Of a stretch of 64,000 nt of DNA, positions 16,641 through 26,382 are shown one piece after another. Position numbers and translations under genes: made by a program. The notes beneath the pieces are model-generated. The model was not told the DNA's origin, did not search any database, and saw nothing but the letters and a program-made list of their open reading frames with translations. Every line of letters starts with the position of its first letter. The first letter of the stretch is position 1. This DNA comes from CBDHEY01 sp965262305 (GTDB lineage: Bacteria > Pseudomonadota > Gammaproteobacteria > Pseudomonadales > Cellvibrionaceae), in NCBI GenBank assembly GCA_965262305.1, contig CBDHEY010000004.1:1116001-1180000 (forward strand), in the 5' to 3' direction.

Positions 16641-18095
16641 ATGGCAAACCTCACTCTAACGACCGGTAAGATGAAATTTTCTTCAAATCAACCTGAAGAT
16701 GGAGATCAATCGGCTTCCCGCCCAATGCATATTTTGTTAATTGGGAATTACAGTGGCCGTTCAGATAATTCGGTATCGTCTTGTAAAATAAGAGAAGTTG
16801 ATAAGGATAATTTTGAAGATGTTTTTAGTGCGTTAAATGTTTCAATACGGCTTCCATATTCAGATGATCGAATCTTATTTGGTGAGTTTGAAGATCTCAC
16901 GCCTGATTATTTATATTCTAAGATTTCACTATTTAAAGATTTAAAAGCATTGCGAAAAAAGCTGCTATCGCCCGGTAAGTTTAACGAAGCGGCAGAAGAA
17001 ATAATGCAATGGGCTCAATTTAAAGAGGAAGTAAGTAAAGAGCAAGTTGACACAAGAAGCGATCAAGAGGCTAAAAAGTCGGGACTGCTTGATTCGATTT
17101 TATCCAGTGCAGAGTCATCAGAAAAAATTATAGATTCAAATTCCGATGTTAATCGATTAATTCGAGATATTGTAAAACCGCATATAAATCGTACTGACTC
17201 TAGGCAAAAAATGTTTTTAGATGCAGTCGATCAAGCGAATTCCAATTTAATGCACCAAATCTTAAAAGACGATGCATTTAGAAAGATTGAGTCTGCGTGG
17301 CGTTCGCTGGATCTTTTGGTTCGCAGAATCGAATTAGGAACAAACCTTAAACTATTTGTTTTGGATATAAGAGAAGAGGAGCTTCAGGCTTATTCGAATT
17401 TAGACAAAGATGCTTTTCAGGTTTCAGGGCTATACCAAGATGTTGTGGAAAAAAACACTATTCCTGGAGCAAGCCACTTTTCCATTATTCAGACTGATTT
17501 TTTTGTTTCGAACAACGAAGCAGACAAAAAAGTGATACAGTGTTTAAGCCACATTGCCGATGAAATTGATGCTTCTGTTCTATTAAGTTCGGAAATTAAT
17601 GAAAATGAAATCAAAGATTTGGATCATTCGCTCGAATGGAAAAGTATTCAAGATTTAGACGCAGCGCAACGGGTGGCAGTATTTACTCCTAAATTTTTAC
17701 TTCGTCTACCTTACGGTATTGAAAATAATTCAATTGATAGCTTCAAATTCGAAGAAGTCGTAAATCAAAACGACCCTGAATCTTATCTATGGGGAAAAAG
17801 TGCGTATCTAGCAACCTTGTTACTGGCTCAAACCTATTCTGAGTTTGGCTGGTCGTTTAATCCTGGAGAGAATCAAGAAATTACGGATATGCCATTACTT
17901 ATCGTTCGGGAAGATGGAGAATCCGTCGCTAAACCAAACACTGAATATTATGTTACTGAGCAATTAACCACAAGTATGAGAAAAGTAGGAATTCAGCCTG
18001 TGTCCGCTGTGAAAGGCTCAACGTCGATCATTGCGCCTTATTGGGGCAGTATTCAACCAGAAAAACCACTCAAAGGCCCTTGGAGTGAGTTTTAG
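16641..18095 (+). CDS. Type VI secretion sheath-like protein, apparent TssB-TssC fusion
   Basis: 484 residues. The N-terminal part resembles the small sheath protein TssB: MHILLIGNYSG, then FEDLTPDYLYSKISLFKDLKALRKKL near 85. From about 215 it follows the large sheath protein TssC: KIESAWRSLDLLVRRIELGTNLKLFVLDI, then RVAVFTPKFLLRLPYG near 350, YLWGKSAYLATLLLAQTYSEFGW near 385 and a YYVTEQ segment near 437. It is shorter than TssB and TssC together, and no other T6SS gene lies within the window on either side. AAGGGA upstream supports the ATG at 16641. It may belong to a dispersed or divergent contractile system; function unproven. Confidence 0.7.
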   Translation: MANLTLTTGKMKFSSNQPEDGDQSASRPMHILLIGNYSGRSDNSVSSCKIREVDKDNFEDVFSALNVSIRLPYSDDRILFGEFEDLTPDYLYSKISLFKDLKALRKKLLSPGKFNEAAEEIMQWAQFKEEVSKEQVDTRSDQEAKKSGLLDSILSSAESSEKIIDSNSDVNRLIRDIVKPHINRTDSRQKMFLDAVDQANSNLMHQILKDDAFRKIESAWRSLDLLVRRIELGTNLKLFVLDIREEELQAYSNLDKDAFQVSGLYQDVVEKNTIPGASHFSIIQTDFFVSNNEADKKVIQCLSHIADEIDASVLLSSEINENEIKDLDHSLEWKSIQDLDAAQRVAVFTPKFLLRLPYGIENNSIDSFKFEEVVNQNDPESYLWGKSAYLATLLLAQTYSEFGWSFNPGENQEITDMPLLIVREDGESVAKPNTEYYVTEQLTTSMRKVGIQPVSAVKGSTSIIAPYWGSIQPEKPLKGPWSEF

Positions 18096-18219
18096 TAAAA
18101 GACACGATGTGCAACTTGAGTTTAATTGTGAAGTGAAACAGATTTTTCAGATTGACGTGTTAATATAGAGCGTCAATTGTAAATTTGTTTTTAATTAGGG
18201 ACTCTGATTGGGGGGGAAA

Positions 18220-19521
18220 ATGTCAGAGCGTAAACTTCGTGTGTTAGTCATAGCTGAGGCAGCCAATCCAGAATGGACGAGTGTGCCTCTCGTAGGTTGG
18301 TCACATACTTTAGCGTTGAGTAAAGTGTGTGATGTTCACCTAGCAACTCAAGTAAGAAATAAAGAAGCGATAGAGCGATTTGGCTGGCAGGACGGCAAAG
18401 AGTTCTCTGCGATCAATACGGAAAAAATTGATGGGCCAATCTATAAGCTGGCAACATTTTTACGTGGTGGTAATAACTTAGCCTGGACGCTTCAAACTGC
18501 AATGAGTAGTCTGACCTATCCGTATTTCGAATATCGAATATGGAAAACGTTTCAGGCCCAATTAGAAAAAGGTGAATTTGACTTAGTTCATAGAATTACC
18601 CCTGTTTCTCCTACCTCTCCAAGCTATATTGCCAAAAAGTTAAAAAACATTGATGTTCCTTTTGTTGTAGGTCCTTTAAATGGTGGCGTCGCATGGCCCA
18701 AAGAATTTCCTGAAATGCAAAAGAAAGAAAAGGAATGGCTCAATAATGTTAGAAACGCCTATAAGTTGTTGCCTGGTTACAAGGGTTTGAGAAAGAATGC
18801 TTCTGCTATCTTGGTTGGGTCTATGGCAACCAAAGAGCAAATGCCAGATTGGGTATCTGATAAGTTATTTTACCTACCGGAAAATTCCATTGATAGGAAT
18901 CGTTTTTCTTTAAGAAACACATCGAATTATGAATTGCCAGTACGCGCAGCATTTGTAGGCCGACTAGTACCTTATAAAGGTGCAGATATGGCTATAGAGG
19001 CAATGGAAAACTTGGCGAAAGAGGGCAAAATAGTTTTCGATATATATGGATCTGGTCCAGAGGAAGAAGCGTTAAAACAGCTTGTCGAATCCAAAAGCTT
19101 ACAAGGTAAAATTAATGTCCATGGTTTTGTACCTAATAATATCTTACAAGAAAAACTGGTCACTGCGGATATTTTTGTCTTTCCAAGCATTCGGGAGTTT
19201 GGTGGTGGTGTAGTGCTAGAAGCCATGGCACTGGGTGTTGTTCCCGTTATTGCAGATTACGCAGGCCCTGCTGAATTGGTAAACGATGGCTGTGGCTATC
19301 TCATTCCTATGGGAGACAGACAACAGCTAATTAAGAATGTGCGTACTTGTCTCGAGTCTATTGTCGCGAATCCAAAGCAACTTGAATCTAAACGACAAGC
19401 GTGTTTTGATCGAATTGAGAACTACTATACTTGGGAAAAGAAAGCGGAGCAGATCTTAGAAGTTTATGCCTGGTTGCAAGGCGAGGCGGAGAAGCCTGAT
19501 TTTCAGCAACCTTTTGCTTGA
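18220..19521 (+). CDS. Glycosyltransferase family 4 protein
   Basis: GT-B glycosyltransferase of 433 residues. The N-terminal acceptor domain starts LRVLVIAEAANPEW; the C-terminal donor domain has FVGRLVPYKGADMAIEAM near 245, the G-SGPEEEAL loop and the retaining EX7E-type motif REFGGGVVLEAMALGVVPV near 325. It transfers sugar from a nucleotide donor, presumably to a surface glycan or lipid; acceptor unknown. ATG at 18220 preferred because a G-rich ribosome site (18211-18216) precedes it; a TTG at 18208 is in frame. Single gene. Confidence 0.85.
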   Translation: MSERKLRVLVIAEAANPEWTSVPLVGWSHTLALSKVCDVHLATQVRNKEAIERFGWQDGKEFSAINTEKIDGPIYKLATFLRGGNNLAWTLQTAMSSLTYPYFEYRIWKTFQAQLEKGEFDLVHRITPVSPTSPSYIAKKLKNIDVPFVVGPLNGGVAWPKEFPEMQKKEKEWLNNVRNAYKLLPGYKGLRKNASAILVGSMATKEQMPDWVSDKLFYLPENSIDRNRFSLRNTSNYELPVRAAFVGRLVPYKGADMAIEAMENLAKEGKIVFDIYGSGPEEEALKQLVESKSLQGKINVHGFVPNNILQEKLVTADIFVFPSIREFGGGVVLEAMALGVVPVIADYAGPAELVNDGCGYLIPMGDRQQLIKNVRTCLESIVANPKQLESKRQACFDRIENYYTWEKKAEQILEVYAWLQGEAEKPDFQQPFA

Positions 19522-19836
19522 TTAAAAGTTACTTGGAATCGTATCGGTATTAATTTTCTAGTTAAGCACCTATATAAAAACGCTTACCATTCTTTTATTT
19601 ATAGTTTTTTAAGTTAATCAGGGGTTATTAGTTAAGGGAGTGTGTGAGCATCCCCTTAACAAGCTATCCAGCGTATTTTTCATTGCGACCGCATTTTTAT
19701 TAGGTAAGTCATAGTGAGAACATTAAACCCATTCAAGTTATTGATTGCGTCGTATGATTACGACGTATCGCGGATTGAAATCCCTTTTTTATTTACTAGC
19801 TAGGGATTTTTTTGATCACAAACGACACTTAGTTCT
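19522..19836. other. Intergenic region with hairpins between converging genes
   Basis: Holds three inverted repeats: GTTAAGGG/CCCTTAAC (19631-19660), CGTCGTA/TACGACG (19748-19765) and the terminator at 19778-19813. No coding frame seen. Confidence 0.6.
19778..19813 (+). terminator. Intrinsic terminator after the glycosyltransferase gene
   Basis: Stem AAATCCCT/AGGGATTT with a 16-base loop and a run of T at its 3' end. Confidence 0.6.
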
Positions 19837-20772
19837 CTAAACTGATTCAATCAAATCTATATCTGCTTGATCAAGATTAACGTCTACTGCACCCACTAAA
19901 CCATCAACCTGAGCCGGGCTTCGCATACCTGTAATCGCACCCGTTACCGAAGAGTTTTTTAGTACCCAAGCCAATGCGATTTCAGTTACTTCGCATTGGT
20001 GTTTAGTGGCTACCTCACGAAGTTTATCAACCACAAGTAAATTACGAGTCAGTTTAGGTTCCGTGAAATCTGGTGCTTCTTTTCGCCAATCATCTTTGAG
20101 TTCTGCAATTCTCTCACGTGTCATTTTTCCAGTGAGCATGCCAGACGCCATTGGAGAATAACAAATTACACCGGTTTGATTGTTTTTACACCATGGCAAT
20201 GTTTTTTCTTCATAGTCACGATTAAGCAGACTATAAGGTGGTTGTAGTGAAGATATGTGTGCTATTTTCTCAAGTTTTTCCATCTGATCAACATTATGAT
20301 TGGATACACCTATGTAGCGAATTTTTCCCTCTTTTACTAAATTTGCCATAGTTTCCCAACCTTCCTCAATCTCCTCTTCTGGATTAGGCCAGTGAATTTG
20401 ATAGAGATCGATGGTTTCAATATCGAGCCTTTTAAGACTAGCTTCAACTTCTTCTCGAACTTTTTCAGCTTTCAGTGATGGAGTGATTTCACCTTTTTCA
20501 TCCCACGTAAAACAACACTTTGTAAAAATCAAAGGCTTTTGAGAAATTCCCTTTATCGCTTTCCCGACCACTTCTTCTGAATGACCCAACCCATAAACAG
20601 GAGCGGTATCTATCCAGTTGACGCCTTTATCTAGCGCATATTGGATTGTCTCGATTGATTCCTTGTCGTCCTGCTCTCCCCAGCCCCATTGCCACTTACC
20701 GCCTATTGCCCAGGCTCCTAGTCCAATAGGTGTAATATGAAGGTCTGAATTGCCAAGTTGATTTGTTTTCAT
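19837..20772 (-). CDS. Aldo/keto reductase
   Basis: NAD(P)H-dependent oxidoreductase of 311 residues with GLGAWAIGGKWQWGWG, the WIDTAPVYGLGHSEEVVG active-site stretch (Asp and Tyr), catalytic Lys in FTKCCF, DLYQIHWP (catalytic His) and GVSNHNVDQM. Its place downstream of a sugar transporter and opposite the xylose isomerase genes suggests a carbonyl or pentose-related substrate; this is inference. Probably cotranscribed with the transporter gene, which ends 31 bases upstream of it. Confidence 0.85.
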   Translation of the reverse strand: MKTNQLGNSDLHITPIGLGAWAIGGKWQWGWGEQDDKESIETIQYALDKGVNWIDTAPVYGLGHSEEVVGKAIKGISQKPLIFTKCCFTWDEKGEITPSLKAEKVREEVEASLKRLDIETIDLYQIHWPNPEEEIEEGWETMANLVKEGKIRYIGVSNHNVDQMEKLEKIAHISSLQPPYSLLNRDYEEKTLPWCKNNQTGVICYSPMASGMLTGKMTRERIAELKDDWRKEAPDFTEPKLTRNLLVVDKLREVATKHQCEVTEIALAWVLKNSSVTGAITGMRSPAQVDGLVGAVDVNLDQADIDLIESV

Positions 20773-20803
20773 ATTTCAATTCCCACTTGATGTATTGAGG
20801 GTT

Positions 20804-22258
20804 CTAGGATGCTTGTTCTTTTCTTTCTGCAATTGCTGTGTGTATTTCCGCTAGGCGTTTGTCATCCAGCGTGTAAAGTCGGCCCAAGAAAAATACAACT
20901 GTAGCACAAGCTGCTGGAATCAATGAAAATATCAAGAGAATGCCGTGAAGCGACTTTTCTGATTGAACTTGCTCGACGCCGTCTACTGGCGCTGCATATT
21001 CGAACGCAGCTAGTAACCAACCTACTAGAGCACCACCAAGGGCAACGCCTAATTTAAGTGCAAAAAGGTGAGCGGAGAATGTCATGGCTGTAAATCGTTT
21101 TCCGGTTTTGAATTCTCCATAATCAACAGTATCTGCAACCATGGCAAACATATTGGATACCAACATAATTTGAAAATATTGAGTTGCCATAAAGAATCCT
21201 AATGAAACGAAAACCATCTCTTTCGGAACAAAATATAGCGCAGTTGATGCAGCAACAATCATGACTCCGGCAAATTTAAAAATGCTGACTTTACAAAATT
21301 TCTTAGTCAAGAATATGGTTGATACAGCGCCCAGAGCTGCGGCAACAAAACCAAGAGTTAAAAAAGTAGTGCCCAATGTATCTGGTACACAAAATTCTTG
21401 CATGCTAGCCCAAAATGGAAGCGCGACATTCATATTGGGCATATCGCAGATAAGATAATACTTTGTGTAAAAAAGGGTTACGCCACCTCGCATTATGACT
21501 AATAGTAGAAGGAATATAGCGACTAAAGCCATGATCCCCCATTGGCTATTTGTTCGCATTAGCAAGAACAAGTCTTTCCAAATGCCGACAAAACTATCTT
21601 TAATGCTATTTTCGCCGACTATTTCTGTTGGTTTTACTCGTTCTTTGGTCGCGAAGAAACAAAGAACAAAACAGAAAAACGCTATCAGCGACAAAACTGC
21701 CATTGCGTATTGATAACCTTTAGCATCATCGCCATTGCCGAAAGTATCAACAAGCCAAAGCATTGAAGACGTAACAATAAAACCTCCGACCATGGCTAGA
21801 GCAAAACGATAGGCTTGAACTTCTCCTCTCTCTTTGGTGTTTTCAGTAATGACTCCACCTAGTGCTGAATAAGGGATATTGACAGCGGTATATGCTGTCA
21901 TTAAAAGTGCATATGTGATGTAAGCATAAATAAGTTTCCCGCCGTCACTCATATCCGGCGTGGAGAATGCCAGTACCGCGAGTATGCCGTATGGAATTGC
22001 AGTTAGTATCAGATACGGGCGGTATTTCCCCCAGCGGGTTTCTGTTCGGTCAGCAATGCCGCCCATCAGTGGATCGGTGACCATATCAAACAATCGAACA
22101 ACAAGCATTAATGTACCGGCAGCTGCAGCACCTATACCAAAAACATCTGTGTAAAATATTACCATGTAGTTGACAATTACTTGGAATACGATGTTACTGG
22201 CCGTATCGCCTAATCCGTAGCCTATTTTTTCTTTTACTGATAATCGATTTGACGACAT
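20804..22258 (-). CDS. GPH-family sugar:cation symporter, probable xyloside/xylose transporter
   Basis: 484 residues, about 12 membrane helices. N-terminal KEKIGYGLGDTASNIVFQ and RLFDMVTDPLMGGIADRTETRWGKYRPYL are the signature of the glycoside-pentoside-hexuronide (MelB/XynT) family. The neighbouring xylA and aldose epimerase genes point to xylose or xylo-oligosaccharide uptake. First gene of a two-gene reverse-strand unit with the aldo/keto reductase. Confidence 0.87.
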   Translation of the reverse strand: MSSNRLSVKEKIGYGLGDTASNIVFQVIVNYMVIFYTDVFGIGAAAAGTLMLVVRLFDMVTDPLMGGIADRTETRWGKYRPYLILTAIPYGILAVLAFSTPDMSDGGKLIYAYITYALLMTAYTAVNIPYSALGGVITENTKERGEVQAYRFALAMVGGFIVTSSMLWLVDTFGNGDDAKGYQYAMAVLSLIAFFCFVLCFFATKERVKPTEIVGENSIKDSFVGIWKDLFLLMRTNSQWGIMALVAIFLLLLVIMRGGVTLFYTKYYLICDMPNMNVALPFWASMQEFCVPDTLGTTFLTLGFVAAALGAVSTIFLTKKFCKVSIFKFAGVMIVAASTALYFVPKEMVFVSLGFFMATQYFQIMLVSNMFAMVADTVDYGEFKTGKRFTAMTFSAHLFALKLGVALGGALVGWLLAAFEYAAPVDGVEQVQSEKSLHGILLIFSLIPAACATVVFFLGRLYTLDDKRLAEIHTAIAERKEQAS

Positions 22259-22673
22259 TACTACTCCAAAATTTTTTATTATAAATTAAGCACTTGTATG
22301 CATTTTGCAAGCGTTTATTTGCGACATACAAAGGCTGTTTTAACGCTTTACCCCATTTAAGTCGCCGAATACTCTAAACCAGCCGTATGGCTATTTCAAT
22401 TCTTCACCAGGTTAATCTTTTAAATAGAAAATTTCCAAGGCCCTTAGTTTGCTAGTTAAAGAGTTTGCTGGTTAAAGAGCTTATTGGTTTAACGTCATTA
22501 TAAAGATCGGTATTGCCTTCGCATTTAATCCAACTTTGTATATCGGAAATAGAGGTAAGTCTCCTTTGCTTAATGGTTAGGTTTAAGCAGGCTACCTCAT
22601 TTTAATGTTTTGCACCTATTTGCTAAGGCAGTTTCTAGTTATCTAAATCTAGGACAATCTCTTAAAACCAGGT
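22259..22673. other. Intergenic region upstream of the sugar transporter
   Basis: 415 bases with no coding frame. It should contain the promoter of the transporter/aldo-keto reductase unit and the end of the glyoxalase transcript. I see no strong palindromic operator and no terminator. Confidence 0.5.
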
Positions 22674-23096
22674 TTACCAACTTCCTTGATTATCCATACT
22701 AAGCCAGGGCTCTTCGGGAGGGAGGCTTGGTCCTCCCTGGAGAAGCTCAATGGATATGCCATTGGGGTCCTTAACGAAGGCCATATTGCCGTCACGAGGA
22801 GGTCTTAGTATATCAACACCTATCGATTTCAGTTTTGCACAGGTTTCGTAAACGTTATCCATTCGAAAAGCGAGATGACCGAAACTGTCGCCACTGGAGT
22901 ATTCTCGATCATCCCAATTATGGGTCAATTCGATTTGTGGTCCATCTTCTGTTTCACCTAAAAAATAGAGAGAGAATCGGCCACCTTCAAAATCTTTCCG
23001 GTTCAAAAGGTTTAGCCCTAGGCCTTTTGTGTAAAACTCGATACTTTTTTCTGGGTTTCGTGTTCTTATCATCGCATGCAGGTATTTAGTCGACAT
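22674..23096 (-). CDS. VOC-family glyoxalase I-like protein
   Basis: 140 residues with the two beta-alpha-beta-beta-beta modules of lactoylglutathione lyase: LHAMIRTRNPEKSIEFYTKGLGLNLL, QIELTHNWD, FGHLAFRMDN, and FVKDPNGISIELLQ. The four metal-ligand positions (His, Glu, His, Glu) all look present, so it is probably catalytic, detoxifying methylglyoxal. It lies opposite the epimerase gene, with which it shares a short divergent promoter region (23097-23219). Confidence 0.85.
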   Translation of the reverse strand: MSTKYLHAMIRTRNPEKSIEFYTKGLGLNLLNRKDFEGGRFSLYFLGETEDGPQIELTHNWDDREYSSGDSFGHLAFRMDNVYETCAKLKSIGVDILRPPRDGNMAFVKDPNGISIELLQGGPSLPPEEPWLSMDNQGSW

Positions 23097-23219
23097 TTGT
23101 GCCTCGAAGGAGAAAATTTAGGTGATATTTTGTTCGTACTATTGTAATCCCTTAGCAATGCTGGCTAAATGCGCAGCTCTTATGTATTAACTGACGCAAT
23201 TCTCACGTAATGCACTGTT

Positions 23220-24158
23220 ATGAGTCAATCCGTTAAAGTTGGCGGGGATCAAGATACCCCAATCCTTGAGTTTTACCCTGAAAGTGGCGGGTTACTTAAT
23301 CAGCTTAATTTTAAGACTCAAGAAGGCGGATATATTAATGTGCTTGCGTCAGTTTTAGATAAAAATGATCTCCAAAATAATCCTTCTTTTAAAAATATTC
23401 CTTTATTTCCGTTTCCAAATCGTTTGGATGCAGGTCGATACGAATTTGAAGGTAAGGCCTACGAATTTCCCATAAACGAAACGGAGCTAAATAACAATCT
23501 CCATGGATTTGCTTTTGATGAGGTTTTCCATCTTGAAAACACCGAAGTTTCGCAAGATCTCGTTAAAACCACGCTAAAACTCGTGTATAATGGACGGTTT
23601 GAGTATTTCCCGTTTCCATCGTTAGTTGAACTAGAATTTGTCGTCAGGGAACAGCGAATGCTTGAGATATCGGCTGCTGTGACCAATGCGTCGGATGTGG
23701 CAATGCCTTTGGGTTTCGGTTGGCATCCGTATTACACGCTTAATGAGCAAGTCGATGATCTTCTGCTCAAGTTGCCAAGGGTAAAACGTAAGATATTGAA
23801 TAATCGCGCGCTACCTACTGGTGCGGAAGAAGAATTTCAAGAGTTTTCTAAATTCACATCCATAGGCGATACATTTCTTGATGACTGCTTCGAGCTTGTT
23901 GAACTGTCAGAAAAGGCCAGTGTTCGAATATGGTCTAAGACCAAAAATATTGGTTTAGATATTTGGCAACAAGCTAAGGATGGTGAATATTCGTTTCTGC
24001 AGGTGTTTACCCACCCAGATCGTAAAAGAATTGCAGTGGAACCGATGACATGCAATGTCAATGCATTTCATTCCGGCGACGGTTTGAAAGTGTTGCAGCC
24101 TGGGGAGCGATTCCATGCAAGTTTTGGTGTGCGTCTTATTTCATCCATGGATGAATAA
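23220..24158 (+). CDS. Aldose 1-epimerase (mutarotase) family protein
   Basis: 312 residues with the galactose-mutarotase-like fold: FPFPNRLDAGRYEFEG near 60, NNLHGFAFDEVF near 92, FGWHPYYTL near 165 with its histidine, and the C-terminal VFTHPDRKRIAVEPMTCNVNAF with the catalytic glutamate. Interconverts alpha and beta anomers of a sugar, here most likely xylose since xylA follows 95 bases downstream. Confidence 0.85.
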   Translation: MSQSVKVGGDQDTPILEFYPESGGLLNQLNFKTQEGGYINVLASVLDKNDLQNNPSFKNIPLFPFPNRLDAGRYEFEGKAYEFPINETELNNNLHGFAFDEVFHLENTEVSQDLVKTTLKLVYNGRFEYFPFPSLVELEFVVREQRMLEISAAVTNASDVAMPLGFGWHPYYTLNEQVDDLLLKLPRVKRKILNNRALPTGAEEEFQEFSKFTSIGDTFLDDCFELVELSEKASVRIWSKTKNIGLDIWQQAKDGEYSFLQVFTHPDRKRIAVEPMTCNVNAFHSGDGLKVLQPGERFHASFGVRLISSMDE

Positions 24159-24253
24159 GGTTTTAGTCGCTACCGCATAGTGTATTCACAAAGAATGGGT
24201 AAACTCCAACTTTGGAATTTGATAATTTATTTTTAAAAGAGAGAGGCTTTTCA

Positions 24254-25591
24254 ATGAGCGTATTATTAGGAGATAAGGAATACTTTCCTAGTGTTCCAGA
24301 AATTAAATACGAAGGTCGAGATTCTGATAATCCATTTGCGTTCAAATGGTATGATGCAGAAAAAGTAGTAGCTGGTAAGACCATGAATGAATGGTTGCGT
24401 TTTGCTGGTTGTTACTGGCATACATTCTGTGGCCAAGGTCACGACCCATTTGGTTTTCCTGGGCCACAGCGTTTCGAGTGGAACAATGCAGATACTGCTG
24501 AGCAGCGCGCTAAAGATAAAATGGACGCGGCATTTGAGTTTTTCACTAAAATGCAACTTCCATATTACTGTTTCCACGATACTGATTTAATCGACGAAGA
24601 AAGCTCAGACGTTGCTGATTTTGAGCGTAAAATTCAATTTATTACTGATTATGCTGCAGAAAAGCAGTCTGCATCAGGCGTTAAATTGCTTTGGGGTACT
24701 GCTAACCTTTTCTCTAACCCACGTTATATGAATGGTGCAGGTACTAACCCAGATTTTAAAACTTTGGCTCGTGCTGGCGCTCAATTGAAAATTGCAATTG
24801 ATGCGACAATCAAGCTAGGTGGTGAAAACTACGTATTCTGGGGCGGTCGTGAAGGTTACATTTCTTTGCTAAATACGAATATGAAACGTGAGCAAGAAAA
24901 CTTTGCTCGTTGGTTGCATATGGCAAAAGATTATGCACGTGGACAGGGTTGGAATGGTACTTTCTTCATTGAACCTAAGCCAATGGAGCCTACTAAGCAC
25001 CAGTATGATTTCGATACAGCGACTGTTGCAGGCTTTTTACAAAAGTATGGTATTAGTTCAGATGACTTCAAGGTAAACATTGAAGTTAACCATGCGACGC
25101 TTGCTAGCCATACTTTCCAGCATGAATTACAAGTTGCGGCTGACAATAATATGTTGGGTTCTATCGACGCTAACCGTGGTGATTATCAAAATTCTTGGGA
25201 TACAGATCAATTCCCAAATAACATTAATGAAACTGTTGAAGCAATGTTGGTGTTTTTAGAAGCTGGTGGTCTTCAAGGTGGTGGTGTTAACTTTGATGCG
25301 AAAACGCGTCGTGAATCTACTGATATGGAAGACATTTTCTTAGGTCATATCGGTGGTATGGATACATTCGCTCGTTCACTAATTATCGCTGATGAAATCA
25401 TTAGCAAGTCGAAGTACTCTGAGTTGCGTTCCGCGCGTTATTCGTCTTGGGAATCTGGTCAAGGTAAAGACTTTGTTGATGGTAAATTGTCTCTTCAAGA
25501 CTTAGCTGCGATTGGTACTGAAGTAGGCGAACCAGAACAAATATCTGGCAAGCAAGAGTTGTTTGAAAATATTGTTAATCAATATATCTAA
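24254..25591 (+). CDS. xylA: Xylose isomerase
   Basis: Interconverts D-xylose and D-xylulose. 445 residues, the class II length. Motifs: YCFHDTDL (catalytic His region, near 100), KLLWGTANLFSNPRYMNGAGTNP, VFWGGREGY, FFIEPKPMEPTKHQYD (metal ligand Glu) and KVNIEVNHATLASHTFQHEL (metal ligands). ATG at 24254 is chosen because GAGAGG precedes it and the family starts here; an in-frame TTG at 24212 would add 14 atypical residues. Codons are strongly biased (CGT, GGT, AAC), similar to the ribosomal-protein genes nearby, hinting at high expression. No xylulokinase is visible in the window. Confidence 0.97.
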   Translation: MSVLLGDKEYFPSVPEIKYEGRDSDNPFAFKWYDAEKVVAGKTMNEWLRFAGCYWHTFCGQGHDPFGFPGPQRFEWNNADTAEQRAKDKMDAAFEFFTKMQLPYYCFHDTDLIDEESSDVADFERKIQFITDYAAEKQSASGVKLLWGTANLFSNPRYMNGAGTNPDFKTLARAGAQLKIAIDATIKLGGENYVFWGGREGYISLLNTNMKREQENFARWLHMAKDYARGQGWNGTFFIEPKPMEPTKHQYDFDTATVAGFLQKYGISSDDFKVNIEVNHATLASHTFQHELQVAADNNMLGSIDANRGDYQNSWDTDQFPNNINETVEAMLVFLEAGGLQGGGVNFDAKTRRESTDMEDIFLGHIGGMDTFARSLIIADEIISKSKYSELRSARYSSWESGQGKDFVDGKLSLQDLAAIGTEVGEPEQISGKQELFENIVNQYI

Positions 25592-25611
25592 AAAAACGCG
25601 CTTGTAAAAAA

Positions 25612-25635
25612 AACCCGGCTAATGCCGGGTTTTTT
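25612..25635 (+). terminator. Intrinsic terminator after xylA
   Basis: Stem AACCCGGC/GCCGGGTT with TAAT loop followed by T-run; on the other strand an A-rich/T-rich flank makes it usable for the convergent sulfotransferase gene too. Confidence 0.9.
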
Positions 25636-25644
25636 ATTTATAAA

Positions 25645-26382
25645 TTAAAGATAAGCTGTTGGCTCGAATTTAAAGTGCTCTATTTCGTTTTTGAAATATT
25701 CAGCAACTAAATCAATTGTTTCTTGCGTGTATTCAAAGTTCTTCTTGCGAATTCCACCTTTCATATGCGGCATATCTAAAGGTTTTTCATCGAGCGGGTA
25801 GTCAGTATTGCTCAGGGCTTTTTTAAGGTTACCTTCTAAATCAGCAAAATCAAAAACTTCATCTACGATCACTTTTCCATTGTGCGCGTAACGTCGCCAG
25901 TCCGATGGTAATGCTTGATCGATTGTTTTTCCGCCTTTCAGTTGCTTAATATATTCGTTAAAGTCACCATAGTTACGGCCCATACGCGACTGCCAATAAT
26001 AAAAGGAAATACATTTATCCCAAGGATTGCGTTCAAAAGCGAATTTGTAATATGAATCCCAGATTTTTTTCGGAATGCGTGACTTAACAGAAATTGCCGT
26101 CATGTGATTATAAAATTTTGGTCGAGTTAGCCAATCGCGCGTGATTCGAGCGGAATCAAAAAAGCTTTGCGAATGCATTAGTTCTCTAAAAGGAAGCCAG
26201 GAACCCTGATAGTTTTTTGCATACTCAGCCAGTTCATCCGTTTCAGATTTGTGTAAATGGTCCAGTGTAAGCACATCTTCATCCCCACAATGAAGATTAA
26301 TTGCTTTTTCAACAGAAGTTCCACCGGTCTTCCGCGTTTTTATAAAAATAAATTTGTGCTTGTGAGAAATAATCATAGTCAA
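25645..26382 (-). CDS. Sulfotransferase family protein
   Basis: 245 residues. N-terminal PAPS-binding loop KFIFIKTRKTGGTSVEKA (5'-phosphosulfate site) and FAFERNPWDKCISFYYWQ (3'-phosphate site) identify a sulfotransferase-2-like enzyme. It would transfer sulfate from PAPS to a glycan or lipid; acceptor unknown. Single gene, convergent with xylA. Confidence 0.8.
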   Translation of the reverse strand: MTMIISHKHKFIFIKTRKTGGTSVEKAINLHCGDEDVLTLDHLHKSETDELAEYAKNYQGSWLPFRELMHSQSFFDSARITRDWLTRPKFYNHMTAISVKSRIPKKIWDSYYKFAFERNPWDKCISFYYWQSRMGRNYGDFNEYIKQLKGGKTIDQALPSDWRRYAHNGKVIVDEVFDFADLEGNLKKALSNTDYPLDEKPLDMPHMKGGIRKKNFEYTQETIDLVAEYFKNEIEHFKFEPTAYL

